DNA of 64,000 bases from Rhizobiales bacterium NRL2 (GTDB taxonomy: Bacteria > Pseudomonadota > Alphaproteobacteria > Minwuiales > Minwuiaceae). The notes under the pieces were generated by a model, which searched no databases, was not told where the DNA came from, and saw only the letters and a list, made by a program, of their open reading frames with translations. This document shows, piece after piece, positions 20,274-31,319 of this stretch. How positions within the stretch are numbered: position 1 is the stretch's first letter; every line of letters begins with the position of its first letter. The stretch spans positions 2,239,001-2,303,000 of the forward strand of contig CP016093.1 in NCBI GenBank assembly GCA_001664005.1, given 5' to 3'. The position numbers and the translations under genes are program-made.

Positions 20274-21584
20274 ATGACTGCGCCCTCCGCCTTCCGCGGC
20301 CGCCTCATCGACGGTCTCAACAAGCGATTCTTCTACGGCTGGATCATCGTTTTCGTCGGCGTCGTGGGCATGCTGGTGAGCGGGGCCGGACAGTCGCACA
20401 CCTTCAGCGTCTTCTTTCCGCTGATCGCCGCCGATCTCGATCTCAGTGTGACCGAGGTGGCGGCGGCCTTCAGTGCGGCCACCCTGGCGGGCGGCTTCCT
20501 GCTGCCGCTGGTCGGCCGCCAGATCGACCGCTTCGGCGGCCGGCCCGTGCTGCTCCTCGTGATCCTGCTGCTGGGCCTCGCCGCCACTCTGTTCAGCATG
20601 GTCGGGGGCGTCGCCACCCTGATGATGGGCTTCGCAGCGCTGCGCCTGCTCGGCCAAGGCTCGACCATGCTTGGCTGCACGAACATCGTCTCTCAGTGGT
20701 TCGAGCGCCAGCGCGGCTTTGCCATCAGCCTGATCATGCTGGGCTTCGCCGCCTCCATGGCGATCCATCCGCCGCTGTCGGAATGGCTGGTCTCCCGGGT
20801 GGGCTGGCGCGAAGCCTGGATCTGGATCGGGGTCGCCACCTGGATCGCGATGGTCCCGCTCGTCTTTTTCCTGGTCGAGAGCAAGCCCGAGGATGTCGGC
20901 CTGAAACCCGACGGCGGCGAGGCGGAGGCGCGCAGCGGCTTCGGCCCATCACCGGTCGGCCGCGCCGATGAAGGGCTCAGGGCCCGCGAGGCGCTCCGCA
21001 CCCGCGCGTTCTGGCTGATCGCGCCGGGGCTGTTCTCGATCTCGATGCTGGTCACCGCGCTGCATGTCTTCCAGGTCTCGATCTTCCTCAACCACGGGCT
21101 CGATCCGGCCCTGGCGGCGCGCTCCTTCCCGATCTCGGCGCTCACCATGGCGCTCGCCATGCCGCTGGTGGGGCGCATGCTGGACGCCATGCGTACCGAG
21201 CGGGTCTTCGCCATGACCCTTGTGGTGATGTGCCTGTCGCTGATCGCGGCGAGCTTCGTTCGGGACCTGCCGACCGCGATCGTCTACGCCATGATCTTCG
21301 GGCTGAACAATGCGATGATGCTATCGCTGTTCGGTTATCTCTGGCCGCGCTATTTCGGCCGCAAGCATCTCGGCAGTATCCAGGGCATGGGCCAGACCCT
21401 GGGGCTGGTCGCCGCCTCGACCGGAGCGCTGCCCTTCGGCCTCGCCTACGACATGTTCGGCACCTATGACGGCATCCTGCGCGTCAGCGCGATCATGCCG
21501 TTGTGCTTCGCGGTTCTCATCCTGCTCTTTCTGCGCACGCCGCCGCAGCTCCGTGAAAGCGGGGCCGGGGCGGCCGAGAGCTGA
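20274..21584 (+). CDS. Major facilitator superfamily transporter (OxlT-like)
   Basis: A 436-residue inner-membrane transporter with about 12 hydrophobic segments. The short cytoplasmic N-terminus (MTAPSAFRGRLIDGLNKR) precedes helix 1. The loop between helices 2 and 3 carries GRQIDRFGGRPVLL, the MFS motif A, and a matching GRMLDAMRTERV occurs in the second half. The sequence resembles the oxalate/formate antiporter-like monocarboxylate group; the substrate cannot be assigned. The ATG at 20274 follows GGAG at 12 bases; an earlier start at 20184 would add non-family sequence. It stands alone between two tRNA genes. Confidence 0.85.
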   Translation: MTAPSAFRGRLIDGLNKRFFYGWIIVFVGVVGMLVSGAGQSHTFSVFFPLIAADLDLSVTEVAAAFSAATLAGGFLLPLVGRQIDRFGGRPVLLLVILLLGLAATLFSMVGGVATLMMGFAALRLLGQGSTMLGCTNIVSQWFERQRGFAISLIMLGFAASMAIHPPLSEWLVSRVGWREAWIWIGVATWIAMVPLVFFLVESKPEDVGLKPDGGEAEARSGFGPSPVGRADEGLRAREALRTRAFWLIAPGLFSISMLVTALHVFQVSIFLNHGLDPALAARSFPISALTMALAMPLVGRMLDAMRTERVFAMTLVVMCLSLIAASFVRDLPTAIVYAMIFGLNNAMMLSLFGYLWPRYFGRKHLGSIQGMGQTLGLVAASTGALPFGLAYDMFGTYDGILRVSAIMPLCFAVLILLFLRTPPQLRESGAGAAES

Positions 21585-21747
21585 GGTTTCGGCAGGCTCT
21601 CCATCCGGGCGGTATCCGGGACGGCGAAGCTGCAGGACAACGGCTGATGCCGGAGCAGCATCGGCGGCCACGCGCGCGCCGCCGCGCCGACCCTGCGGAA
21701 GGCTGAAAAAAATCCTCCACAGGGCCCGGCGGCGCGCGGTTCCGGCC

Positions 21748-21776
21748 TTGACAGGAAACGGTCCGCGGCGTATCCC
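21748..21776 (+). promoter_or_regulatory. tRNA-Asp promoter
   Basis: A perfect TTGACA -35 box at 21748-21753 and TATCCC at 21771-21776 are 17 bases apart. They put the transcription start about 15 bases before tRNA-Asp. This is the best-matching -35 element seen in the intergenic regions. Confidence 0.7.
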
Positions 21777-21797
21777 CGCGACGCTTCATCCGCCAGC

Positions 21798-21874
21798 GGG
21801 GGTGTAGCTCAGTTGGTTAGAGCGCTGGCCTGTCACGCCAGAGGCCGCGGGTTCGAGTCCCGTCACTCCCGCCA
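21798..21874 (+). tRNA. tRNA-Asp (anticodon GUC)
   Basis: A 77-base tRNA with encoded CCA at 21872-21874 and discriminator G, a tRNA-Asp identity base. The acceptor GGGGGTG pairs with CACTCCC, with one G-T wobble. The anticodon loop CTGTCAC gives GTC. The D and T arms are canonical. A short TTTTT follows the gene. Confidence 0.96.
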
Positions 21875-21964
21875 TTTTTCCGCGCCAGATGCCGGCCACA
21901 GCCGGCGCCGGGAAATCGTTGAGAAACCTCAGGTTCTTCCCGCGCCCCTGCGGTCCTTTGGCGC

Positions 21965-21993
21965 TTTCGGAACAGGTGGCCGGACCCTATACT
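21965..21993 (+). promoter_or_regulatory. Likely promoter of the nuo operon
   Basis: TATACT at 21988-21993 is a five-of-six -10 box. A weak -35 (TTTCGG, 21965-21970) lies 17 bases upstream. It sits about 40 bases before nuoA, in the only sizeable gap upstream of the operon. The poor -35 may mean activator dependence. Confidence 0.5.
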
Positions 21994-22034
21994 CCGGCGC
22001 GGGTGTCAGGGTGCTGTGACGAAAGGGGATCGCA

Positions 22035-22409
22035 ATGGCCGGCCTTGAGACATTGCTCGCGGAATATCTGCCGATCCTGATCTTTCTGGGCGTCGCCGTC
22101 GGTCTGGCCAGCATCATGGTGATCGCCTCCTTCATCGTCGCCCGGCAGCGTCCCGACCCGGAGAAGCTTTCGCCCTATGAGTGCGGATTCGAGCCGTTCG
22201 GCGATGCGCGGCGGCAGTTCGACGTGCGCTTCTATCTCGTCGCCATCCTCTTCATCATCTTCGATCTGGAAGTGGCCTTCCTGTTCCCCTGGGCGGTGTC
22301 GCTGGCCGAGATCGGCACTTTCGGGTTCTGGTCGATGATGATCTTCCTCGGCATCCTCACCATCGGTTTCGTCTACGAATGGAAGAAGGGAGCGCTGGAA
22401 TGGGAATGA
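22035..22409 (+). CDS. nuoA: NADH-quinone oxidoreductase subunit A
   Basis: Small membrane subunit of respiratory complex I that helps join the arm to the membrane domain. It has 124 residues with three membrane helices. The conserved loop [25 protein letters not shown] (about 47-71) carries the cysteine that is exposed in the deactive enzyme. It is the first gene of a 14-gene operon. AAAGGGG precedes the ATG, and its stop overlaps the start of nuoB. Confidence 0.97.
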   Translation: MAGLETLLAEYLPILIFLGVAVGLASIMVIASFIVARQRPDPEKLSPYECGFEPFGDARRQFDVRFYLVAILFIIFDLEVAFLFPWAVSLAEIGTFGFWSMMIFLGILTIGFVYEWKKGALEWE

Positions 22410-22954
22410 GCGACAAGGTTCCCGCCACCGAACGCTCCGCGCAGCTCGCCGCCGGCGACCAGGACGCGTTCTACCGCGACGTCGGCGAGGAGATCAGCGA
22501 AAAGGGCTTTGTCGTCAGCCAGGTCGACAAGCTGGTGAACTGGGCCCGGACGGGCTCGCTCTGGCCGATGACCTTCGGACTCGCCTGCTGCGGCGTCGAG
22601 ATGATCCACGCCTACATGCCGCGCTACGACCTCGACCGGTTCGGTGTCGTGCCGCGCGCCAGTCCGCGTCAGTCCGACGTCATGATCGTGGCGGGCACGC
22701 TGACCAACAAGATGGCGCCGGCGCTGCGCAAGGTCTACGACCAGATGGCCGAGCCGCGCTACGTGATCTCCATGGGCTCCTGCGCCAATGGCGGCGGCTA
22801 TTACCACTATTCCTACTCCGTCGTGCGCGGCTGCGACCGCATCGTGCCCGTCGACATCTACGTGCCGGGCTGTCCGCCGACGGCCGAGGCGCTGGTCTAC
22901 GGCATCCTGCAACTGCAGCGTAAGATCCGCCGGACCGGCACCATCGCGCGCTGA
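22400..22954 (+). CDS. nuoB: NADH-quinone oxidoreductase subunit B
   Basis: Carries the terminal cluster N2 that reduces quinone. The 184 residues include [11 protein letters not shown] (two adjacent cluster cysteines), the third cysteine in [17 protein letters not shown] and the fourth in [12 protein letters not shown]. Two starts compete: ATG 22400, 7 bases after AAGGGAG, and ATG 22406, which gives the classic ATGA overlap. The first is preferred for its ribosome-site spacing. It overlaps the end of nuoA by ten bases. Confidence 0.97.
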   Translation: MGMSDKVPATERSAQLAAGDQDAFYRDVGEEISEKGFVVSQVDKLVNWARTGSLWPMTFGLACCGVEMIHAYMPRYDLDRFGVVPRASPRQSDVMIVAGTLTNKMAPALRKVYDQMAEPRYVISMGSCANGGGYYHYSYSVVRGCDRIVPVDIYVPGCPPTAEALVYGILQLQRKIRRTGTIAR

Positions 22955-22980
22955 ACGAACCGAAAGGCGGCTGCTCTTAC

Positions 22981-23589
22981 ATGGATGAAGCGCTCAACGA
23001 ACTGCGGGAGACGATCGAGGCCGGCCTGGGCGATTCGCTGGTCGAGAGCGTCATCCGCCTGGAGGAACTCCGCATCCGGGTGCGGGCCGATCACATCGAG
23101 CGGGTGATAACGTTCCTGCGCGACGACCCCTCCTGCCTTTTCAAGATGCTGGTGGACATCACCGCCGTGGACTGGCCGGGGCGAAGCCCGCGTTTCGACG
23201 TCGTCTATCATCTGCTGTCCATGCGCCACAATTTCAGGGTCCGGGTGGTGATCCAGGCCGGCGAGGAGACGCCGGTGCCCAGCATCTGCGGCGTCTTCAG
23301 TTCGGCCAACTGGTTCGAACGCGAAACCTGGGACATGTACGGGGTGATGTTTTCGGGCCATCCCGACCTGCGCCGGATCCTTTCCGACTACGGCTTCGAG
23401 GGTCATCCGCTGCGCAAGGATTTTCCGCTGACCGGCTATGTCGAGGTCCGCTATGACGACGAGCAGAAGCGTGTGGTCTACGAGCCGGTGAAGCTGGTCC
23501 AGGAGTTCCGCCGGTTCGACTTCATGAGCCCCTGGGAGGGCGCTGAATACATTCTGCCCGGCGACGAGAAGGCCGAAGGAGCGTCCTGA
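22981..23589 (+). CDS. nuoC: NADH-quinone oxidoreductase subunit C
   Basis: Peripheral-arm subunit next to NuoD and NuoB; it has no cofactor. It has 202 residues with the 30-kDa-subunit signature [21 protein letters not shown] and [18 protein letters not shown]. It is separate from nuoD, unlike the fused NuoCD of enterobacteria. Translation begins 26 bases after nuoB, and its stop lies two bases before the nuoD start. Confidence 0.97.
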   Translation: MDEALNELRETIEAGLGDSLVESVIRLEELRIRVRADHIERVITFLRDDPSCLFKMLVDITAVDWPGRSPRFDVVYHLLSMRHNFRVRVVIQAGEETPVPSICGVFSSANWFERETWDMYGVMFSGHPDLRRILSDYGFEGHPLRKDFPLTGYVEVRYDDEQKRVVYEPVKLVQEFRRFDFMSPWEGAEYILPGDEKAEGAS

Positions 23590-23591
23590 CG

Positions 23592-24767
23592 ATGGCCGAA
23601 GTCGAGATCAAGAGCTACATGATGAACTTCGGGCCCCAGCATCCCGCGGCCCATGGTGTGCTGCGCCTTGTGCTGGAACTCGACGGCGAGATCGTCGAGC
23701 GCGCGGACCCGCATATCGGCCTGCTGCACCGCGGCACCGAGAAACTGATCGAGTACAAGACCTATCTGCAGGCGATGCCCTATTTCGACCGGCTGGACTA
23801 TGTCGCGCCGATGAATCAGGAGCACGCCTTCGTCCTGGCGACGGAGAAGCTGCTGGGTCTGGAGGTGCCGCCGCGCGCCCAGGCGCTCAGGGTCCTGTTC
23901 TGCGAGATCGGGCGGCTGCTGAATCATCTGCTGAACTGCACGACCCAGGCCATGGACGTGGGCGCGACGACGCCGACGCTCTGGGGCTTCGAGGAGCGCG
24001 AGAAGCTGATGGAATTCTACGAGGCGGCCTCGGGCGCACGCCTGCACGCGGCCTATTTCCGCCCCGGCGGCGTCCATCAGGACATTCCCGCCGACATGCC
24101 GGAAAAGATCCTGGACTGGTGCGACAAGACCCATTTCGTCGAGGACATGGAAGAACTGCTGACGGAGAATCGCATCTTCCGCCAGCGCAATGCCGACATC
24201 GGCATCATCTCCGCCGAGGACGCCATGGACTGGGGCTTCACCGGCGTGATGCTGCGCGGCTCCGGCGTGCCCTGGGACCTGCGCAAGGCGCAACCCTATG
24301 ACGGCTACGAGACCTACGATTTCGACATTCCGGTGGGCAAGACGGGCGATTGCTTTGACCGCTATCTCTGCCGGGTCGAGGAGATGCGCCAGTCGCTGCG
24401 TATCGTCCGTCAGGTGCTGGAGAACCTGCCCGACGGGCCACACGCCTCGGTCGACAAGAAGGTGACGCCGCCGAAGCGCGCCGACATGAAGACGTCGATG
24501 GAAGCGCTCATCCATCACTTCAAGCTCTACACGGAGGGCTTCCACGTACCGGAGGGCGAGGCCTATGCGGCCGTCGAGGCGCCGAAGGGCGAGTTCGGCG
24601 TCTATCTGGTCTCGGACGGCACCAACAAGCCCTACAAGTGCAAGATTTCCGCGCCGGGCTTCCGGCATCTGCAGGCGACCGACTTCCTCTCGAAGGGCTA
24701 TCTGCTGGCCGACACCGTGGCCATCATCGGCTCGCTGGACATCGTTTTCGGGGAGATCGACCGATGA
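23592..24767 (+). CDS. nuoD: NADH-quinone oxidoreductase subunit D
   Basis: Forms the quinone-binding pocket with NuoB. It has 391 residues and is homologous to hydrogenase large subunits. The N-terminal [15 protein letters not shown] holds the conserved pocket histidines. [20 protein letters not shown] and the C-terminal [14 protein letters not shown] are signature segments. It overlaps the start of nuoE by four bases (ATGA), indicating coupled translation. Confidence 0.98.
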   Translation: MAEVEIKSYMMNFGPQHPAAHGVLRLVLELDGEIVERADPHIGLLHRGTEKLIEYKTYLQAMPYFDRLDYVAPMNQEHAFVLATEKLLGLEVPPRAQALRVLFCEIGRLLNHLLNCTTQAMDVGATTPTLWGFEEREKLMEFYEAASGARLHAAYFRPGGVHQDIPADMPEKILDWCDKTHFVEDMEELLTENRIFRQRNADIGIISAEDAMDWGFTGVMLRGSGVPWDLRKAQPYDGYETYDFDIPVGKTGDCFDRYLCRVEEMRQSLRIVRQVLENLPDGPHASVDKKVTPPKRADMKTSMEALIHHFKLYTEGFHVPEGEAYAAVEAPKGEFGVYLVSDGTNKPYKCKISAPGFRHLQATDFLSKGYLLADTVAIIGSLDIVFGEIDR

Positions 24768-25381
24768 GCGCGCGTCCCGTCGCACCCAAGGACGAACAGC
24801 CCGGAAGCTTCGAGTTCGAGCCGGAGGTCTGGGCCGAGGCGGAGAAGATCATCGCCCGCTATCCGGAGGGCCGCCAGCAGAGCGCGGTGATGCCCTTGCT
24901 GGACCTGGCGCAGCGCCAGCACGGCTGGCTGCCCGAAGCGGCGATCCGCACCGTCGCGGAGAAGCTGGGCATGCCCTATATCCGCGCCTACGAGGTCGCG
25001 ACCTTCTACACCATGTACAACCTGGCGCCGGTGGGGAAATTCCACCTGCAGCTCTGCCGTACGACGCCGTGTTGGCTGCGCGGCGCCGACGACCTGCGCC
25101 GGGCGATCAGGGACCGGACGGGTCTCGATCATGCCGGCGTCTCGGCCGACGGCACGTTCTCGCTGGTCGAGGTCGAGTGCCTGGGCGCGTGCTGCAACGC
25201 GCCGATGATGCAGATCAACGATGACTATTTCGAGGACCTGGATTACGACAGCACCTGCGCGCTGCTGGACAAGCTGGCCGCGGGGGAGGACGTGACGCCG
25301 GGACCGGTCTCGGGCCGGAAGTACTCGGAGCCGGCGGAGGGCCGGAAGACGTTGCTGGAGCGGGCAGGGGGCGCTTCCTGA
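24764..25381 (+). CDS. nuoE: NADH-quinone oxidoreductase subunit E
   Basis: The 24-kDa thioredoxin-like subunit of the NADH-oxidising module. It has 205 residues with the four ligands of cluster N1a, two in [10 protein letters not shown] and two in [11 protein letters not shown]. The ATG at 24764 overlaps the nuoD stop; the frame is open further upstream inside nuoD, but without related sequence. The C-terminal tail after about residue 165 (Gly/Glu/Lys-rich) is variable in alphaproteobacteria. Its stop shares one base with the nuoF start. Confidence 0.97.
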   Translation: MSARPVAPKDEQPGSFEFEPEVWAEAEKIIARYPEGRQQSAVMPLLDLAQRQHGWLPEAAIRTVAEKLGMPYIRAYEVATFYTMYNLAPVGKFHLQLCRTTPCWLRGADDLRRAIRDRTGLDHAGVSADGTFSLVEVECLGACCNAPMMQINDDYFEDLDYDSTCALLDKLAAGEDVTPGPVSGRKYSEPAEGRKTLLERAGGAS

Positions 25382-26658
25382 TGCTGGACGACAAGGACCG
25401 CATCTTCACCAATCTCTACGGTGACGAATCCTGGGACCTGGACGCTTCGCGCAGGCGCGGGGTCTGGGAGGGCACGAAGGATCTGCTGGCGATGGATCAG
25501 GACGCCATCGTCGACCAGATCAAGGAATCGGGTCTGCGCGGCCGCGGCGGCGCCGGCTTCCCGACCGGCCTGAAATGGTCCTTCATGCCCAAGGAATCCG
25601 ACGGTCGGCCGTCCTATCTGGTGGTCAACGCCGACGAATCGGAGCCCGGCACCTGCAAGGACCGGGAAATCATGCGCAACGACCCGCACCGGCTGCTGGA
25701 AGGCTGCCTAGTGGCCGGCTATTCGATGCGCGCCTCGGCCGCCTTCATCTACATCCGCGGCGAGTTCGTCGCCGAAGCCCGCGTGCTGCAGGCCGCGATC
25801 GAGGAAGCCTATGACGCCGGCCTGATCGGCAGGAACGCCTGTGGTTCGGGCTATGACTTCGACATCATCCTGCACCGCGGCGCCGGCGCCTATATCTGCG
25901 GCGAGGAAACGGCCCTGATCGAGAGCCTGGAGGGCAAGAAGGGCCAGCCCCGGCTGAAGCCGCCCTTCCCGGCGGCGGTCGGCGTCTATGGCTGTCCGTC
26001 GACGGTGAACAATGTCGAATCGATCGCCGTCGCGCCGGAAATCCTGAAGCGCGGCGCCACCTGGTTCGCGGGGCTGGGCCGGCCGAACAACACGGGCACC
26101 AAGCTGTTCTGCGTTTCCGGCCATGTGAACACGCCCTGCAATGTCGAGGAGGAGATGGGCATCCCGCTGAAGGAGCTCATCGAGAAGCATTGCGGCGGCG
26201 TCCGCGGCGGCTGGGACAACCTGCTGGCGGTCATCCCCGGCGGTTCGTCGGTACCGCTGATCCCGAAGGCGATCTGCGACGAGGTCCTGATGGACTTCGA
26301 CAGCCTGAAGGAGGTGCAGTCGGGCCTGGGCACGGCGGCCGTCATCGTGATGGACAAGTCCACCGACGTGGTCGAGGCGATCGCCAATCTCTCGCATTTC
26401 TACATGCACGAGAGCTGCGGGCAGTGTACGCCATGCCGCGAGGGGACGGGGTGGATGTATCGGGTGATGACGCGGATGGTGAAGGGGCAGGCCTCGATCG
26501 CGGAAATCGACAAGCTGCACGACGTCACCAAGCAGGTGGAAGGCCATACGATCTGCGCCCTCGGCGATGCCGCGGCGTGGCCGATCCAGGGCCTGATCCG
26601 GCATTTCCGGCCCGTGCTGGAGCAGCGGATCCTGGATTATCGCAAACAGGCGGCCTGA
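25381..26658 (+). CDS. nuoF: NADH-quinone oxidoreductase subunit F
   Basis: Binds NADH, FMN and cluster N3, so it is the electron entry point of complex I. It has 425 residues. [16 protein letters not shown] is the FMN/NADH glycine-rich motif. [16 protein letters not shown] follows, and [15 protein letters not shown] gives three of the [4Fe-4S] ligands. The fourth is C near [11 protein letters not shown]. It overlaps nuoE by one base. Confidence 0.98.
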   Translation: MLDDKDRIFTNLYGDESWDLDASRRRGVWEGTKDLLAMDQDAIVDQIKESGLRGRGGAGFPTGLKWSFMPKESDGRPSYLVVNADESEPGTCKDREIMRNDPHRLLEGCLVAGYSMRASAAFIYIRGEFVAEARVLQAAIEEAYDAGLIGRNACGSGYDFDIILHRGAGAYICGEETALIESLEGKKGQPRLKPPFPAAVGVYGCPSTVNNVESIAVAPEILKRGATWFAGLGRPNNTGTKLFCVSGHVNTPCNVEEEMGIPLKELIEKHCGGVRGGWDNLLAVIPGGSSVPLIPKAICDEVLMDFDSLKEVQSGLGTAAVIVMDKSTDVVEAIANLSHFYMHESCGQCTPCREGTGWMYRVMTRMVKGQASIAEIDKLHDVTKQVEGHTICALGDAAAWPIQGLIRHFRPVLEQRILDYRKQAA

Positions 26659-26701
26659 GGCCGGCTGGACTGGAAGTACGGACGAGGGACGGCGCGAAGT
26701 C

Positions 26702-28771
26702 ATGCCGAAGCTGACGGTCGACGGAATGGAAGTGGAGGTGCCCCAGGGCGCCACGGTGCTGCAGGCCTGCGAGGCCGCCGGCGCCGAGATCCCCCGCTTC
26801 TGCTATCATGAGCGGCTCTCGATCGCCGGCAATTGCCGCATGTGTCTGGTCGAGATGGAGCGTTCGCCGAAGCCGATTGCGAGCTGCGCCATGCCGGCGG
26901 GCGACAACATGGTCATCCACACCAATACGGAGACCGTGAAGAAGGCCCGCGAGGGCGTGATGGAGTTCCTGCTGATCAACCATCCGCTCGACTGTCCGAT
27001 CTGCGATCAGGGCGGCGAGTGCGATCTGCAGGATCAAGCCATGGCCTATGGCCGGGGCGGCAGCCGCTTCGAAGAGAACAAGCGCGCGGTTTCCGAGAAG
27101 TACATGGGCCCGCTGATCAAGACCATCATGACCCGTTGCATCCACTGCACGCGCTGCATCCGCTTCGTCGAGGAAGTCGCCGGCGCGCCCGACATCGGCG
27201 CCATCTTCCGCGGCGAGGACATGGAGATCACCGCGCTGGAGCAGGTGGTCGATTCGGAGCTGTCGGGCAATGTCATCGACCTCTGCCCGGTCGGCGCGCT
27301 GACCAGCCGGCCCTACGCCTTCGAGGCGCGGCCCTGGGAGCTGCGCAAGACCGAAACCATCGACGTCATGGATGCGGTGGGCTCCAACATCCGGGTCGAT
27401 GCGCGCGGCCGCGAGGTCATGCGCGTGCTGCCGCGCCTCAATGACGACGTCAACGAGGAGTGGATCTCCGACAAGACGCGTTACGCATGCGACGGCCTGC
27501 GCCGCCAGCGTCTGGACCGGCCCTATGTGCGCCGCGACGGACGGCTGAAGCCGGCGAGCTGGGAAGAGGCTTTCCAGGCGATCGCGGCGCGTCTCGACGG
27601 CGTCTCGGGCGACCGCATCGGTGCGATCGCGGGCGACCTGGCGGGCGCCGAGGAGATGATGGCGCTGAAGGATCTGATGAACGCGCTGGGCTCCGGCAAT
27701 GTCGACTGCCGTCAGGATGGCGGCAGGGTCGGCGGCGGCGCGCGCGGCGACTACCTGTTCAACTCGACCATCGCCGGCATCGAGGACGCGGATGCGATCC
27801 TGCTGGTGGGCACGAACCCCCGCAAGGAAGCCTCGGTGCTGAACGCCCGTATCCGCAAGGCCTGGATGCAGTCGGCCGGCGCGCTGAAGATCGGCGTCAT
27901 CGGCGAGCAGGCCGATCTGACCTACCCGTACGAGTATCTCGGCGCGGGTCCGCAGACCCTGACGGAGCTGGCCGGCGGCGGGCTCGGTTTCGCGGAGGCG
28001 CTGAAGGGCGCCGAGCGGCCGATGATCATCCTGGGCGCAGGCGCCGTGGCGCGCGAAGACGGGTTGGCCATCCACGCCGCCGCCCGGCGCGTCGCCGACA
28101 TGGCCGGCGCTGTCACCGATGACTGGAACGGCTTCAACATGCTGCACAATGCGGCATCCCGTGTCGCCGGCCTGGAGCTCGGACTGGTGCCGGGCGAGGG
28201 CGGCCGCGACACCACCGCGATCCTAGACGGCGCGGCGGCGGGCGAGGTGGAAGTCGTCTATCTGCTCGGCGCCGACGAGGTCGACTTCCCGAAGCTGGAG
28301 AAGGCCTTCGTCATCTACCAGGGCAGTCATGGCGACGCCGGCGCGCACGCCGCGGACGTGATCCTTCCCGGTGCGGCCTATACGGAGAAGTCGGCGATCT
28401 ACATCAACACCGAGGGCCGCGTTCAGCGGACCGATTTCGCCGTGCATCCGCCGGGCGATGCGCGCGAGGACTGGAAGATTCTCCGGGCGCTGTCGGGGGC
28501 GCTGGGCCGGACGCTGCCCTATGACGACCTCGAGGGTGTCAGATCCCGCATGAAGGAAATCATCGAAGACATCGACATGGCGGACGTGCCGCGACCCGGA
28601 GCCCTCGGCGAAGCCGGCGGCGGCGAGCCCGGCGACGCGCCGTTCAGGCCGGTCGTCGGCGATTACTATCTGACCAATCCCATCGCCCGGGCGAGCGAGA
28701 CCATGGCCAAGTGCTCGGCGCTCTACTCGGTCGGCGGCGGCGGCGCGGAGGCGACGGGCACCGATGGCTGA
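26702..28771 (+). CDS. nuoG: NADH-quinone oxidoreductase subunit G
   Basis: Large 75-kDa subunit that carries electrons from NuoF/E toward NuoI. It has 689 residues. The N-terminal ferredoxin fold has cluster N1b ligands in [22 protein letters not shown]. The N5-type motif [18 protein letters not shown] follows, then [14 protein letters not shown] for N4. The molybdopterin-oxidoreductase-like C-terminal domain lacks a cofactor. No N7 cluster motif is seen. It follows nuoF after 43 bases and overlaps nuoH by eight. Confidence 0.97.
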   Translation: MPKLTVDGMEVEVPQGATVLQACEAAGAEIPRFCYHERLSIAGNCRMCLVEMERSPKPIASCAMPAGDNMVIHTNTETVKKAREGVMEFLLINHPLDCPICDQGGECDLQDQAMAYGRGGSRFEENKRAVSEKYMGPLIKTIMTRCIHCTRCIRFVEEVAGAPDIGAIFRGEDMEITALEQVVDSELSGNVIDLCPVGALTSRPYAFEARPWELRKTETIDVMDAVGSNIRVDARGREVMRVLPRLNDDVNEEWISDKTRYACDGLRRQRLDRPYVRRDGRLKPASWEEAFQAIAARLDGVSGDRIGAIAGDLAGAEEMMALKDLMNALGSGNVDCRQDGGRVGGGARGDYLFNSTIAGIEDADAILLVGTNPRKEASVLNARIRKAWMQSAGALKIGVIGEQADLTYPYEYLGAGPQTLTELAGGGLGFAEALKGAERPMIILGAGAVAREDGLAIHAAARRVADMAGAVTDDWNGFNMLHNAASRVAGLELGLVPGEGGRDTTAILDGAAAGEVEVVYLLGADEVDFPKLEKAFVIYQGSHGDAGAHAADVILPGAAYTEKSAIYINTEGRVQRTDFAVHPPGDAREDWKILRALSGALGRTLPYDDLEGVRSRMKEIIEDIDMADVPRPGALGEAGGGEPGDAPFRPVVGDYYLTNPIARASETMAKCSALYSVGGGGAEATGTDG

Positions 28772-29822
28772 CTTCTGGAGCGGATATCTCCTGCCCTTCA
28801 TCATCATCCTGGGCAAGATCCTGCTGATCGTCGTGCCGATGCTGCTGGCGATGGCCTATCTGACGCTGGCCGAGCGCAAGGTGATGGGCTGGATGCAGAT
28901 CCGCCGCGGCCCCAACGTGGTTGGCCCCTTCGGCCTGCTGCAGCCACTGGCCGACGGCGCCAAGCTGTTCTTCAAGGAAACCATCCTGCCGACCGGCTCG
29001 GACAAGGCGATCTTCGTCATCGCGCCGATGCTGACCTTCATCCTGGCGCTGATCGGCTGGGCGGTGATCCCCTTCGACGAGGGCTGGGTGCTGGCCGACA
29101 TCAATGTCGGCGTGCTCTACCTTTTCGCGGTCTCGTCGCTTGGCGTCTATGGCATCGTCATGGCCGGCTGGGCGTCCAATTCGCGCTACGCCTTCCTCGG
29201 CGCCATGCGCTCGGCGGCGCAGATGGTTTCCTACGAGGTCTCGATCGGGTTCGTCATCATCACCGTGCTGCTCTGCGCCGGCACGCTGAATCTTTCCGAG
29301 ATCGTGGCGGCGCAGTCGAACGCCGGCGTGGCCTCGCTGCTCGGTCTGGAGAACGGCGGCATTCTGGGCTGGTACTTCATCCCGCTGTTCCCGATGTTCA
29401 TCATCTTCTTCATCTCGGCGCTGGCGGAGACGAACCGTCATCCCTTCGATCTGCCGGAGGCCGAAGCCGAGCTGGTCGCGGGCTACCAGACCGAATACTC
29501 CTCCATGACATTCGCCCTGTTCTTCCTGGGCGAGTACATGAACATGATCCTGATGAGCGGCCTGACGGTGATCCTGTTCCTGGGCGGCTGGCACTCGCCG
29601 ATCCCCGGCGAGACCTTCGTTCCGGGCATCATCTGGTTCGCGCTGAAGATCAGCATGCTGCTGTTCGTCTTCATCTGGGTCCGCGCGACCCTGCCCCGAT
29701 ACCGCTACGATCAGCTGATGCGGCTGGGCTGGAAGGTGTTCCTGCCCATCTCGCTCGCGGCCGTGGTGATCTATTCGGGCATTCTGGTCTATGCCGGGTG
29801 GCTGCCCGGCATGGCGAGCTGA
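28764..29822 (+). CDS. nuoH: NADH-quinone oxidoreductase subunit H
   Basis: Membrane subunit forming the floor of the quinone chamber. It has 352 residues and about eight helices. The signatures [21 protein letters not shown] and [23 protein letters not shown] carry charged residues coupling quinone chemistry to proton movement. It overlaps nuoG by eight bases; nuoI starts 13 bases after its stop. Confidence 0.98.
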   Translation: MADFWSGYLLPFIIILGKILLIVVPMLLAMAYLTLAERKVMGWMQIRRGPNVVGPFGLLQPLADGAKLFFKETILPTGSDKAIFVIAPMLTFILALIGWAVIPFDEGWVLADINVGVLYLFAVSSLGVYGIVMAGWASNSRYAFLGAMRSAAQMVSYEVSIGFVIITVLLCAGTLNLSEIVAAQSNAGVASLLGLENGGILGWYFIPLFPMFIIFFISALAETNRHPFDLPEAEAELVAGYQTEYSSMTFALFFLGEYMNMILMSGLTVILFLGGWHSPIPGETFVPGIIWFALKISMLLFVFIWVRATLPRYRYDQLMRLGWKVFLPISLAAVVIYSGILVYAGWLPGMAS

Positions 29823-29835
29823 AGGAGGTCCCTCG

Positions 29836-30324
29836 ATGGGCGCTCTCGACCGCACCGCACGTTCGATCCTGCTGCAGGATTTCCGCAACGGCTTCTGGCT
29901 GACGCTGAAATACATGTTCACGAAGAAGGTGACGCTGAACTACCCCTACGAGAAGGGGCCGCTCAGCCCGCGCTTCCGCGGCGAGCACGCGCTCAGGCGC
30001 TATCCCAACGGCGAGGAGCGCTGCATCGCCTGCAAGCTCTGCGAGGCGATCTGCCCGGCGCTGGCCATCACGATCGAGGCCGAGCCGCGCGATGACGGCA
30101 GCCGGCGCACGACCCGTTACGACATCGACATGACGAAGTGCATCTATTGCGGCTTCTGTCAGGAGGCCTGCCCGGTGGACGCCATCGTGGAGGGGCCGAA
30201 CTACGAATTCGCCACCGAAACGCGCGAGGAGCTCTTCTACGACAAGGAGAAGCTGCTGGCGAACGGTGACCGCTGGGAACGCGAGATCGCGGCCAATCTG
30301 GCGGCGGACGCGCCCTATCGGTAA
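29836..30324 (+). CDS. nuoI: NADH-quinone oxidoreductase subunit I
   Basis: Two-cluster ferredoxin subunit linking NuoG to the N2 cluster of NuoB. It has 162 residues with two full CxxCxxCxxxCP motifs, [16 protein letters not shown] and [16 protein letters not shown]. An amphipathic N-terminal segment ([20 protein letters not shown]) faces the membrane. The ATG at 29836 is preceded by GAAGGAGGT, an almost perfect ribosome site; an earlier in-frame ATG at 29791 lies inside nuoH. Confidence 0.98.
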   Translation: MGALDRTARSILLQDFRNGFWLTLKYMFTKKVTLNYPYEKGPLSPRFRGEHALRRYPNGEERCIACKLCEAICPALAITIEAEPRDDGSRRTTRYDIDMTKCIYCGFCQEACPVDAIVEGPNYEFATETREELFYDKEKLLANGDRWEREIAANLAADAPYR

Positions 30325-30366
30325 GGGCCTGCGGGCGAGGCTGAGGCAAGGAGAGGGGACCGGCTG

Positions 30367-30981
30367 GTGATACTGCCGACTATCGCATTCTACCTGTTCG
30401 CGATCGTGACCGTGGCCTGCGGCTTCATGGTCATCGCCGCGCGCAATCCGGTCCATTCGGTGCTGTTCCTGATTCTGGCCTTCTTCAACTCGGCCGGGCT
30501 GTTCGTGCTGATGGGCGCCGAATTCCTGGCGATGATCCTGGTCATCGTCTATGTCGGCGCGGTGGCCGTGCTGTTCATGTTCGTGGTCATGATGCTCGAC
30601 ATCAATTTCGTCGAGATGCGCCAGGGCTTCCTGCAGTACCTGCCGGTCGGGCTGCTGGTCGGCGTCGTTCTGCTGATCGAGATCCTGATGGTCGTCGGCG
30701 CCTGGGTCATCGCGCCGGAAACGGCGGGAACCGTCGCCGCGCCCGCGCCGCCACCCGGCGTGCGCGAGAACACGGCCGCGCTCGGCGACCTCGTCTACAC
30801 CCGCTATGTCTATCTCTTCCAGGCGGCCGGCATGATCCTGCTGGTGGCGATGATCGGCGCCATCGTGCTGACGCTGCGCAGCCGGCCCGGCGTCAAGCGC
30901 CAGAAGATCTCCGCGCAGGTTTCGCGCAGCCGCGCCGATTCGGTCGAGGTCAGGAAGATCCGCCCCGGGCAGGGCATCTGA
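30367..30981 (+). CDS. nuoJ: NADH-quinone oxidoreductase subunit J
   Basis: Membrane subunit of the proton-pumping arm. It has 204 residues and five helices. [26 protein letters not shown] contains the third helix, the one with the conserved pi-bulge. Translation starts at GTG 30367 after AAGGAGAGG. The C-terminal 25 residues are basic and extend beyond the last helix, as in other alphaproteobacteria. Confidence 0.96.
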   Translation: MILPTIAFYLFAIVTVACGFMVIAARNPVHSVLFLILAFFNSAGLFVLMGAEFLAMILVIVYVGAVAVLFMFVVMMLDINFVEMRQGFLQYLPVGLLVGVVLLIEILMVVGAWVIAPETAGTVAAPAPPPGVRENTAALGDLVYTRYVYLFQAAGMILLVAMIGAIVLTLRSRPGVKRQKISAQVSRSRADSVEVRKIRPGQGI

Positions 30982-31000
30982 GGGGACGGGAGAAGCAGTC

Positions 31001-31309
31001 ATGGAAATCGGTCTCGGCCACTATCTCACCGTCGCGGCGATCCTGTTCACGCTGGGCATCTTCGGCATCTTCCTGAACCGGAAGAACGTCATCATCATCC
31101 TGATGTCGATCGAGCTGATGCTGCTGGCGGTCAACATCAACCTGGTGGCCTTTTCGGCGCATCTGGGGGACATGGTCGGCCAGATCTTCGCCATGTTCGT
31201 GCTGACCGTCGCCGCCGCGGAGGCGGCCATCGGCCTCGCCATCCTGGTGGTCTATTTCCGCAACCGCGGTTCCATCGCGGTCGAAGACATCAACATGATG
31301 AAGGGCTGA
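31001..31309 (+). CDS. nuoK: NADH-quinone oxidoreductase subunit K
   Basis: Small proton-channel subunit related to MrpC. It has 102 residues and three helices with the essential membrane glutamates in [20 protein letters not shown] and [15 protein letters not shown]. It follows nuoJ by 19 bases. Confidence 0.97.
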   Translation: MEIGLGHYLTVAAILFTLGIFGIFLNRKNVIIILMSIELMLLAVNINLVAFSAHLGDMVGQIFAMFVLTVAAAEAAIGLAILVVYFRNRGSIAVEDINMMKG

Positions 31310-31319
31310 GGGGCGCTCC